A DNA stretch of 27,735 nucleotides from CAZQDP01 sp964592375 (GTDB lineage: Bacteria; Bacillota; Clostridia; RUG12999): assembly GCA_964592375.1 (NCBI GenBank), contig CAZQDP010000025.1, positions 1 to 27,735 on the forward strand. The letters run 5' to 3'. Below, piece after piece: positions 1-6,403 of this stretch. Position 1 is the stretch's first letter, and each line of letters opens with the position of its first letter. The notes beneath the pieces were generated by a model, which searched no databases, had not been told where the DNA came from, and saw nothing but the letters and a program-made list of their open reading frames with translations. A program made the position numbers and the translations under genes.

Positions 1-616
1 ACTGCAATGCTTCTCTAAATGTCTTCGCAGGGTAGCGCGGAACTCGTCTGCAAATCCTTGCAACCTCTAATAGCTCATCATACCTCGGCGAACCGAAATA
101 ATCATTTGCAAGATTTTCGGCATGCTCTGCATATCTTTCTGAATACATTATTATTCCATCCAAAACAATCTGACACGCCTTATAAAATTCATCTTTTTCC
201 ATATCTTCGGGCAATTCCAATTTTAAGTTGCTTCTATATTCATCAATCATTTCTCTTACGCCCAATACACCGTATGTAAGCAGCCTGTCGTAATCTATCG
301 CCATATGGCTCGCCTGCCCCGGAGAATGCAACAGGTACTTTGCGTATGAATGATGATATGCATCCAGTTCTTCTTGCTCATCATCCTGTAATTTTCTGTA
401 ATTCGGCTTACCTACAATCAATTCGTGGTCGTCAATAATTGGAGTAGCGTGTTCCAGCATATAGGCTTTTGCCATTGCGCGACGAATTATATTGTTCTCG
501 TTATACGCATTTTTCCATCCTCTGCTCCATAACAAAATACCTTCATCACTCGTCCAACTTTTTATAACTTTATTTCGCGCACTTAATCTAAGTTTATGAA
601 TTCGTTCGATACACAT
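1..616 (-). CDS. Glycyl radical enzyme, pyruvate formate-lyase-like (N-terminal 205 residues; cut by window edge)
   Basis: This is the N-terminal part of a second glycyl radical enzyme; the catalytic cysteine and radical glycine lie beyond base 1. The reading frame stays open from an ATG at 616, preceded by AAAGGTG about 8 bases upstream. The translation carries family landmarks: DHELIVGKPN (near residue 60), then SPGQASHMAIDYDRLLTYGV, matching the usual PGH...DY.KLL..G segment, and VPRYPAKTFREALQ at the cut end, which matches the A.TF.EALQ segment before the active-site barrel. Its start lies 44 bases after the stop of the GRE at 661-2658 and both follow the GH3 gene, so they are probably one operon. 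Substrate cannot be told from this fragment. It resembles the canonical N-terminus more closely than its compact neighbour does. Confidence 0.85.
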   Translation of the reverse strand, partial: MCIERIHKLRLSARNKVIKSWTSDEGILLWSRGWKNAYNENNIIRRAMAKAYMLEHATPIIDDHELIVGKPNYRKLQDDEQEELDAYHHSYAKYLLHSPGQASHMAIDYDRLLTYGVLGVREMIDEYRSNLKLELPEDMEKDEFYKACQIVLDGIIMYSERYAEHAENLANDYFGSPRYDELLEVARICRRVPRYPAKTFREALQ

Positions 617-660
617 TTGCAGCACACCTTTCTTGTGGTATAATTTATAAATTTGTTGTT

Positions 661-2658
661 TTATCCACCATTTTGTGTTCGCTCAATCAGTGCATTTTGC
701 ATTGTAACATGAAGCCATTTAAATTTATGGCTGTAACCGCTGATTCTGATGATTAAATCATCATAGTTTTCAGGATGCAGTTGTGCATCCTTCAGCACAT
801 CGGCGCTAACAATGTTAAACTGGAGATGAAACCCTCCATCTGAAAAATAGCCTTGTACAAGACCCCTTAACACCGCATCCTCTTTAACATCATCCTGGCA
901 TAGAGAAACTATCACCGGGTTACCACAGGCACACAGGTCGTTTGGTATATTTGCAGCCGAACTGAGCACAGATGTTATGGTTTTCTCTGCGCAAAAATCC
1001 GAAGCAGCAATGCCATAGGACACCCTTTCGCCCATCCGCCGCCCATCGGGCGTTGCCGGTATATTCTGAGCATATATATCTGCCGTAAAGCGGAATAATC
1101 CGGGATAGGTAATGACATGAGGGTCAAACCGATTATCCAGCACCAATTTTGCTGTTAAGGTGGCAAGTCTCGCAGAGAGCTGATTGGTATATTCATTATC
1201 ACTGCCGTATTTCCCTTTCAGGTTTCTGCATAGGTAAAAAAAGTAATCATCAGAAAAATTATTTTTAAGCTCCGCCAAAAAATGCTTCCATGATATTTCT
1301 TGCCTATCAAAAATCAGTACTTTCATTGCATACAGGCTGTCTGTTAACGTTCCCAATCCCAGAACATTAATTCCAAACATGGTATATTTCGCACCGCCCT
1401 GTTCAGCGGCAAGTCCGGATATAATGCATCCACAAAGACAAATGCTTTCAAAAGGCGACACAAACTTTTCTTTCATTTCAAGCCAACGCTTATGGTAGTC
1501 TTTTGAAATTTCATTTTTATAAACTTGTGTAAAATAATTTTCAAATGCAAGTATCATCTCTTCAAAACCAGTGAAGCCCTGCAAATTTTCCTCCAAAAAC
1601 CGCAGTAATATATCATGAAGCAATAATTCTCCCGCCACAGTAAGTCCAAGTGCGTTTCCATTTGGGGTTGCCTCATAGCATCCTACAATGCCGTAGTCTT
1701 TTGCATCTTTACTTTCAATTCCTGCACATTCCAATGCTTTGATAATAATTTTATCATTAAATAATGCTGGCATACCAATTCCGGCCCTGATGAGTTGAAG
1801 CGTATTGTGCCAAAAATCATCCGAGGTCTTCTCGCATATCCGGACTGAAACAGAGGGCCGCCACACCCGAAGGCTGGCCGCCACTTCAAGACACAGTAAG
1901 GAAAGGTCATTTTCACCTTCACCGCCAAGGGTCAAATTCTGCGATTCGTCACCTTCGCAGGTTTTCAGCCAGAAACAAGACAGTAGCTCCTTTGCTTGCT
2001 CACGCGAAATGATGCCACTTTGCAAATCCTGCTGATAAAAAGAAAGAAGATACTGATCAAACCGACCAAACGATACTGCAGACGCGTTCCCTTCCGCATG
2101 CAAAAATATTTGAATAAACCAAACGAGCTGAAGTGCCTGCCAAAAATTCTTCGGTGCATTTTCACTTATCCACGCACAATTTTCACCGATTGTAATCAGT
2201 TCCGCTTTTCTATCCGGTTCATTTTCCAATTCTGCCATTTTGTGCGCTTCGTTGGATACTTTCGAAATATATGCAGAAAACGCGTCTATCGTCATCTGAA
2301 AAGCTGTTTTGTTTTGCTCAAAATCTTGTATTTCATTGATTTCTTGCTTGACTTTAAGCAACCCTCTTTTTAATAAGTAACCATAATCAACAATGACATG
2401 CCCAAGGTTGCCATAAAACCCATTGCTCCGCTCAGGACACCAGTGCAAAAAACCCATAGTACCGACAATTAACTCTTTGGAATGAATCTTAGCAGGCATT
2501 TGTTCTGCGAATTTTTGTAGAAACTCTGCTTTGCGAATTATCTCTGCTTGATTTATATTGCCTTCATATACAATTTGTGCTATTTTCTTATATTCCACTA
2601 CCTGGGCAGTGCGATCGGTTTGATTTAAATTTTGTTTTAGCCATTCTATTCTATTCAT
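661..2658 (-). CDS. Compact glycyl radical enzyme (PFL/dehydratase/lyase superfamily), substrate unknown
   Basis: A 665-residue glycyl radical enzyme. These cytosolic anaerobic enzymes use a backbone glycyl radical, installed by a radical-SAM activase, to form a thiyl radical that attacks the substrate. Visible motifs: ELIVG near residue 62; the PFL-domain run ENAPKNFWQALQLVWF (about 166-181); SVRI near 271; GIGMPALFND (293-302); the active-site segment DYGIVGCYEATPNG with Cys327 and Glu329; and the C-terminal radical loop RISGYSHKFKWLHVTMQNAL with Gly641. Most relatives have about 780-850 residues, so this one is short, with a reduced N-terminus. The loop after the cysteine reads GCYEA where many dehydratase-type GREs have GCxEP. 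The start ATG has AGAAAGGAGT upstream and lies 29 bases after the GH3 stop. Candidate chemistries include dehydration or C-O, C-N or C-S lyase reactions; I cannot choose between them. No activase gene is in the window. Confidence 0.92.
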   Translation of the reverse strand: MNRIEWLKQNLNQTDRTAQVVEYKKIAQIVYEGNINQAEIIRKAEFLQKFAEQMPAKIHSKELIVGTMGFLHWCPERSNGFYGNLGHVIVDYGYLLKRGLLKVKQEINEIQDFEQNKTAFQMTIDAFSAYISKVSNEAHKMAELENEPDRKAELITIGENCAWISENAPKNFWQALQLVWFIQIFLHAEGNASAVSFGRFDQYLLSFYQQDLQSGIISREQAKELLSCFWLKTCEGDESQNLTLGGEGENDLSLLCLEVAASLRVWRPSVSVRICEKTSDDFWHNTLQLIRAGIGMPALFNDKIIIKALECAGIESKDAKDYGIVGCYEATPNGNALGLTVAGELLLHDILLRFLEENLQGFTGFEEMILAFENYFTQVYKNEISKDYHKRWLEMKEKFVSPFESICLCGCIISGLAAEQGGAKYTMFGINVLGLGTLTDSLYAMKVLIFDRQEISWKHFLAELKNNFSDDYFFYLCRNLKGKYGSDNEYTNQLSARLATLTAKLVLDNRFDPHVITYPGLFRFTADIYAQNIPATPDGRRMGERVSYGIAASDFCAEKTITSVLSSAANIPNDLCACGNPVIVSLCQDDVKEDAVLRGLVQGYFSDGGFHLQFNIVSADVLKDAQLHPENYDDLIIRISGYSHKFKWLHVTMQNALIERTQNGG

Positions 2659-2687
2659 TTAAAGCAACTCCTTTCTGAGATATAAGG

Positions 2688-4313
2688 TTACTGAGCAAAT
2701 TCAGGTGCTAGCTTTACAGGTGATTTGCCTACAAAGGATATCTCGCCCAAAAGGCCATCGACAAAGGCGCGAATTGTTTCTATGTTTATGGAATAAGCGT
2801 TAATAAAGGCATCGACTGTTTCAAAATAGTTATAATAAATAGAGGTTGCCCCAAATGATGCCACAACCGATTTTTCAGCGCCGTAGGACATGCCATTAAA
2901 CAAAGTGATAATATCTTCGTGGCTTGAATAAAAAGACATGCCAGGAGGGTAGGACTGTGCCAAAAAGCATGCGTATATTATGATATCATCACTTTGAGAT
3001 AGCTCCTCTAAGGTTTCTTTTGCCCGAAGGCTTTCCAAAACCGTCACATGAATGCCTTTACTTTCAAATATTTTTTTCATCTCCAGTATTGTATCCAAGA
3101 AGAGGGGATAAGGGGAGAGCTTAATGATGGTTACTCTTTTCACTTTGTTTTTATCAAAAGGAATGAGATTATTTTCATTATTAATCAGTGTAATCGCGTT
3201 TTTTGCTATTTCATAGTTACATTTTTCAAATTCTTTTATTTCATCAGCGTGTAGCGGCGGTATTTCCTTGTTCTCAAAAAGCCCCAATTTTTCTTTTAAT
3301 GCAAGAATTCTTTCCACCGATTTGTCGATGTCCTTTTCGGACACCTTCCCATCCAAAACTGCCTTTTCCATCACATCGATATAATCATTATGACAAAAGA
3401 GTACAATATCATTTCCGGCATTAAAAGTTTCGATATACACATCATCATGAGAGAAGGAGGCGGCAAGTCCTTTCATATTCACTGCATCGGTTAAAATAAC
3501 ACCATCAAAATGGAGTTCTTCTCGCAAAATATCTATTATCTTTTTGGAGGCACTCGCCGGCCGTCTTGATTTACCTCTTGAAAAGGAGTCATCAAGCGAT
3601 GGCACAGGTGTATGCCCAACCATAACGCTGTACACACCTGCGTCTATCGTCGCTTGCCATATGCCTCTATAGGTATCGTCCCACTGTTTTTTTGAGGTAT
3701 TGTCAACGCTCATGCAAAAATGAGGGTCTCTGTAATCCTTACCATGGCCTGGATAATGCTTGGCTGTTGCGGCAACGCCTGCCTCTTGCAAACCTTTTAT
3801 CATTTCCGGCAAAAGTGTTTTGCATGTGTTTGCATCGTCTGATAAGCATCTCACGCCACTTGGAGAGAAAAAGCCACCTGCTATGTCGCATACAGGTCCA
3901 AATATCCAATTGACACCACAACATGTCAACAGCTCTCTAGCCCAAAAATGGCAACGCTGATAAGAGAGAGAGGGGGAATTGGCAGCACCGATAGACATAA
4001 TGGTGGGCATAAGATGGAGTTCTGGAAATAAATCCTTTCCGCCTTGCTCTGCATCGCAGGCAATAAAAATGGGTAGCTTTTGCTTGCTGCTTAGATTTGA
4101 TAAAATTCTTTTGCATGAATTGGCTGTATCAAAGCATTCTCCATTGTCCTTTTCCATATTATCATTTAGATAGAGTCCACAAAATGGAAGCGAGTGAAAG
4201 TAATTTGCATATCCGCCAAACTGCACAACACCTTTTTTGACATCACCGGGACTGGGCATACCGGTCTGTCCTATTTTTTCGCGAAGTGTCATATGTGAAA
4301 GATTTGTTTTCAT
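2688..4313 (-). CDS. Glycoside hydrolase family 3, NagZ-type beta-N-acetylhexosaminidase-like, cytosolic
   Basis: A 541-residue family 3 glycosidase. The N-terminal TIM barrel (about 1-345) shows KHYPGHG at 185-191 followed by DPH at 196-198; in NagZ-type enzymes this loop supplies the Asp-His acid/base pair. The nucleophile region GVILTDAVNM places Asp276 as nucleophile. About 190 residues follow as a second alpha/beta domain, as in two-domain Bacillus NagZ-like proteins. No signal peptide is visible, so the enzyme should act on imported or recycled sugars. AGGAGGT lies 5 bases before the ATG. It is the first gene of the unit with two glycyl radical enzymes, suggesting that it releases a monosaccharide or aminosugar (or a phosphorylated form) for them. 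The family is firm; exact substrate is not, since NagZ-type GH3 enzymes include hexosaminidases, phosphorylases and glucosidases. Confidence 0.88.
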   Translation of the reverse strand: MKTNLSHMTLREKIGQTGMPSPGDVKKGVVQFGGYANYFHSLPFCGLYLNDNMEKDNGECFDTANSCKRILSNLSSKQKLPIFIACDAEQGGKDLFPELHLMPTIMSIGAANSPSLSYQRCHFWARELLTCCGVNWIFGPVCDIAGGFFSPSGVRCLSDDANTCKTLLPEMIKGLQEAGVAATAKHYPGHGKDYRDPHFCMSVDNTSKKQWDDTYRGIWQATIDAGVYSVMVGHTPVPSLDDSFSRGKSRRPASASKKIIDILREELHFDGVILTDAVNMKGLAASFSHDDVYIETFNAGNDIVLFCHNDYIDVMEKAVLDGKVSEKDIDKSVERILALKEKLGLFENKEIPPLHADEIKEFEKCNYEIAKNAITLINNENNLIPFDKNKVKRVTIIKLSPYPLFLDTILEMKKIFESKGIHVTVLESLRAKETLEELSQSDDIIIYACFLAQSYPPGMSFYSSHEDIITLFNGMSYGAEKSVVASFGATSIYYNYFETVDAFINAYSINIETIRAFVDGLLGEISFVGKSPVKLAPEFAQ

Positions 4314-4332
4314 AAAATACCTCCTAAAAATT

Positions 4333-4354
4333 ATTGATTTATTTATAAATCAAT
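4333..4354. promoter_or_regulatory. Inverted repeat, candidate operator in the 5' leader of the GH3-GRE genes
   Basis: Perfect 8-base arms ATTGATTT and AAATCAAT are separated by 6 bases. The element lies between the predicted transcription start (near 4359) and the GH3 ribosome binding site, at about +5 to +26, where a repressor would block transcription. The binding protein is not in the window. Confidence 0.5.
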
Positions 4355-4365
4355 ATGTCATATAT

Positions 4366-4394
4366 ATAATACTATACTATATACAGAATGTCAA
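4366..4394 (-). promoter_or_regulatory. Sigma-A type promoter for GH3-GRE-GRE
   Basis: On the minus strand, TTGACA (4394-4389), a 17-base spacer and TATTAT (4371-4366): a perfect -35 box and a one-mismatch -10 box. It points at the GH3 start 52 bases downstream. Confidence 0.75.
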
Positions 4395-4410
4395 GATATT
4401 ATAAATATTT

Positions 4411-4436
4411 TTATGATTTTTCATAATCTTTCATAA
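4411..4436. promoter_or_regulatory. TTATGA/TCATAA repeat cluster upstream of the GH3 promoter
   Basis: TTATGA-TTTT-TCATAA forms a perfect 6-4-6 inverted repeat at 4411-4426. A second TCATAA at 4431-4436 makes a direct TTTCATAA repeat with a 10-base period, one helical turn. The cluster lies 17-42 bases upstream of the -35 box, a position typical of activator sites. AT-rich sequence makes chance similarity possible. Confidence 0.35.
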
Positions 4437-4570
4437 CTAAGAATAATTGAGCTTGCATTACCAAATAAAAACAGACTTAGTTTCTGTAAATCGAAAAACA
4501 AAGTTAAATACTGCCTGTAAAAACATGAAATAATTCTTGAAATTATTGATATAATGAGTTATATAAAAAA

Positions 4571-4606
4571 AGAGACAAATTTCTTTGGGAAATTTGTCTC
4601 TTTTTT
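4571..4606 (-). terminator. Rho-independent terminator of tRNA-Arg
   Basis: A 12-base perfect stem (AGAGACAAATTT at 4571-4582, AAATTTGTCTCT at 4590-4601) with a 7-base loop begins just after the tRNA CCA end on the minus strand. An A run at 4565-4570 gives a T tail in the minus direction; the opposite T run would also allow termination on the plus strand. Confidence 0.85.
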
Positions 4607-4683
4607 TGGCGCGCCCTGCAGGATTCGAACCTGCGACCTACTGATTCGTAGTCAGTCACTCTATCCAGCTGAGCTAAGGGCGC
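4607..4683 (-). tRNA. tRNA-Arg (anticodon ACG)
   Basis: The minus strand folds as a standard cloverleaf of 77 bases including an encoded CCA. The acceptor strands GCGCCCT and AGGGCGC pair fully. The anticodon stem ACTGA/TCAGT closes loop CTACGAA with anticodon ACG, which would be converted to ICG to read CGU, CGC and CGA. The T arm is GCAGG-TTCGAAT-CCTGC. The discriminator base is G. Confidence 0.97.
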
Positions 4684-4788
4684 AATTAAACAACGTTCTG
4701 TATTATAACATATTGAAAAGAGAAAATCAAGCCATTTCTTTACATTTTTTAATTTTAATCAAAATAAATAATAATTATTAAATTAATA

Positions 4789-4817
4789 TTTTCATTTGCC
4801 TGAAATAGAAGTATAAT
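4789..4817 (+). promoter_or_regulatory. Probable promoter of the diguanylate cyclase gene
   Basis: TTTTCA (4789-4794), a 17-base spacer and a perfect TATAAT (4812-4817). The ATG at 4816 overlaps this -10 box and so would lie upstream of the transcription start; this supports the next in-frame ATG at 4867 as the real start. Confidence 0.5.
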
Positions 4818-4866
4818 GAACGAAAACAATAGGATAAACCCATTGTTAAAGAAAGGCTGTTTTGAG

Positions 4867-5313
4867 ATGATTACAAAAAAAGTGTTTCATGACCTTGCTA
4901 TTTATATGATTGGGTTTGGCATTATGATCGGTATCTTTTTTCCGTTTTTCGTTGTGATAACAGGTGTGCCATCTGAATTTGTACTTACTCCACTGTTCTT
5001 TTTTCTATGCATTTTTGCAGGGTTTATTGTGGGCATGATTAATATATTTTTAGCAAAAAAGATTGTGGGCAAAAAGTTAAAACAAATGGCTCACCATATG
5101 CGCTATGTGGAGAGACGTTTAATTGCCAAATCTGTCAACCAAAATTCGGATGAATGTACCGACGAGCATTGTTTTATTACCATCAACTCAAAAGATGAGA
5201 TTGGGGACTGCGCACATGCATTTAATGCATTGGTGAAAACGCTTGCAGGCGCCTTTAAATCCGAAACTGCTGTAAGAAATTTTCGGAAATGCTCTCAAGC
5301 CGTTTGGAGCTAA
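4867..5313 (+). CDS. Diguanylate cyclase, N-terminal part: two membrane segments and HAMP (frame broken near 5280)
   Basis: Residues 10-34 and 38-63 are two hydrophobic membrane segments with a very short external loop, so there is no large periplasm-side sensor. They are followed by a HAMP-like linker (about 64-130) ending SKDEIGDCAHAFNAL, close to the usual S.DEIG.L..AFN motif. After about residue 137 the frame runs into an unrelated tail and stops. The -1 frame continues naturally into the GAF-GGDEF part, so this is the front half of one protein. I choose ATG 4867 over 4816 because AAAGAAAGG lies 10 bases upstream of it and because the 4816 ATG overlaps the likely -10 box. Alternatives to a true mutation are a sequencing error and programmed frameshifting. 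Confidence 0.75.
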   Translation: MITKKVFHDLAIYMIGFGIMIGIFFPFFVVITGVPSEFVLTPLFFFLCIFAGFIVGMINIFLAKKIVGKKLKQMAHHMRYVERRLIAKSVNQNSDECTDEHCFITINSKDEIGDCAHAFNALVKTLAGAFKSETAVRNFRKCSQAVWS

Positions 5314-6212
5314 ACGATTTAGCCCAAGAGGCACTTGGAAGATTGATGAACAACATGAATGCAGAAGGTGGCGCCATTGTTATCGAAAAAGAAGGAGAAC
5401 TACACGTTTTATCTTCTTTTGCCATCAAAATGCCAGAATCATTCTTGGATAGTGATATGATATGGAAGGTCATCAAGGAGCAAAAGAGACTAATTGTTCA
5501 TCTTCCGGAGGATATAATACTGAGTGGTTTATTGGTTGACTTCAGGCCAAAAGAAATTTTAGTTGAGCCTATTATGTATAAAGAGGTCGTTTTAGGCGTC
5601 ATCGTTTTAGCCGGAGTAAATTCCTTTACTGCAGAAGTGCAAAGCAATATGGAGCTTTTCGGTCATGGTCTTGCGCTTGCTTTTCGAAATGCAATTACCC
5701 ACGACCAACTTCAACGACTTGCGGCTAACGACCCACTCACCGGTATTTTTAACAGACGATTTGGACTAACCAGGTTAAAGGATGAATATCATCGTGCAGT
5801 GGTCAATAGCCTTCATATCGGTATTTTGATTTTTGACATTGATCACTTTAAAAAAGTCAATGATACCTATGGCCATTTGGTGGGGGACAAGGTCATTGTA
5901 CGTTTGGCACAAACTGCAAAGCTTGCTTTAAGAGAAGGCGATGTATTTATAAGATACGGCGGAGAAGAATTTTTGGTGGTGCTCCCAGGTGCTTCTCTTG
6001 TGGATACACGTCAAATAGCGGATCGAATACGGCACTTGGTGGAGGATACGGAGATTAAGCATAATCATCAGGTTATTAAAGTGACCGTGAGTATTGGCGG
6101 AACATCCTGTCCTGAGCGTGAAGCAAATGAAATCACTGCCATCATCGGTGTAGCAGATAAGAACTTGTATAAGGCAAAAGATTTGGGAAGAAATATGATC
6201 GTTATCGACTAA
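5289..6212 (+). CDS. Diguanylate cyclase, C-terminal part: GAF-like sensor and GGDEF domain
   Basis: This half makes cyclic di-GMP from two GTP. Residues about 10-135 (from the ATG at 5289) look like a GAF domain. The GGDEF domain follows from about 145: NDPLTGIFNRR, then FDIDHFKKVNDTYGH with the metal-binding Asp, then the active loop GGEEF at 224-228. An inhibitory site RxxD (REGD, 215-218) lies exactly five residues before GGEEF, so product inhibition should be intact. The ATG at 5289 has no good ribosome binding site, and the frame is open upstream of it and joins the membrane/HAMP part through a -1 shift. Read as one protein this is a standard TM-HAMP-GAF-GGDEF cyclase of about 444 residues. 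Catalytic residues are present, so the cyclase could work if full-length protein is made. Confidence 0.88.
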   Translation: MLSSRLELNDLAQEALGRLMNNMNAEGGAIVIEKEGELHVLSSFAIKMPESFLDSDMIWKVIKEQKRLIVHLPEDIILSGLLVDFRPKEILVEPIMYKEVVLGVIVLAGVNSFTAEVQSNMELFGHGLALAFRNAITHDQLQRLAANDPLTGIFNRRFGLTRLKDEYHRAVVNSLHIGILIFDIDHFKKVNDTYGHLVGDKVIVRLAQTAKLALREGDVFIRYGGEEFLVVLPGASLVDTRQIADRIRHLVEDTEIKHNHQVIKVTVSIGGTSCPEREANEITAIIGVADKNLYKAKDLGRNMIVID

Positions 6213-6231
6213 GAACTTTTAATAATGATAT

Positions 6232-6267
6232 GAAGCACTCATGATATGCATGGGTGCTTCGTTTTTT
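6232..6267 (+). terminator. Rho-independent terminator after the diguanylate cyclase gene
   Basis: GAAGCAC (6232-6238) pairs with GTGCTTC (6254-6260), extended inward by CATG pairing, followed by GTTTTTTG. It begins 20 bases after the stop codon. Confidence 0.8.
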
Positions 6268-6319
6268 GTGCGCATGCTACTGGGCCCTCAGCTTTGCCAG
6301 GCTAATTAATTAAAGAAAC

Positions 6320-6372
6320 ATGGTGCAAATCACCTTGGCCTTGGGCATACGGCCTTGGAATATTTGCACCAC
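6320..6372 (-). terminator. Long hairpin downstream of the 1412-residue secreted protein gene, probable terminator
   Basis: Perfect 10-base arms TGGTGCAAAT (6321-6330) and ATTTGCACCA (6362-6371) enclose 31 bases containing three copies of CCTTGG. On the minus strand it follows the stop at 6404 and leads into GTTTCTTTAATT, a modest T tract. The large, repeat-bearing loop is unusual for a simple terminator. Confidence 0.5.
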
Positions 6373-6403
6373 GTTTTCATATAAAACTACAGGGAAGCGC
6401 TAT

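Noticed and set aside
19..279. Plus-strand 86-codon frame at the left edge
   Set aside because: It is antisense to the partial glycyl radical enzyme gene, whose translation shows clear family motifs.
4607..4683. tRNA-Arg as attachment site of an integrated element carrying the GH3-GRE genes
   Set aside because: No integrase is visible and I found no repeat of the tRNA 3' end on either side in the window.
4816..4866. Upstream ATG giving 17 extra residues on the diguanylate cyclase N-terminal part
   Set aside because: The ATG overlaps a TATAAT box and lacks a ribosome binding site, whereas ATG 4867 has AAAGAAAGG at good spacing.
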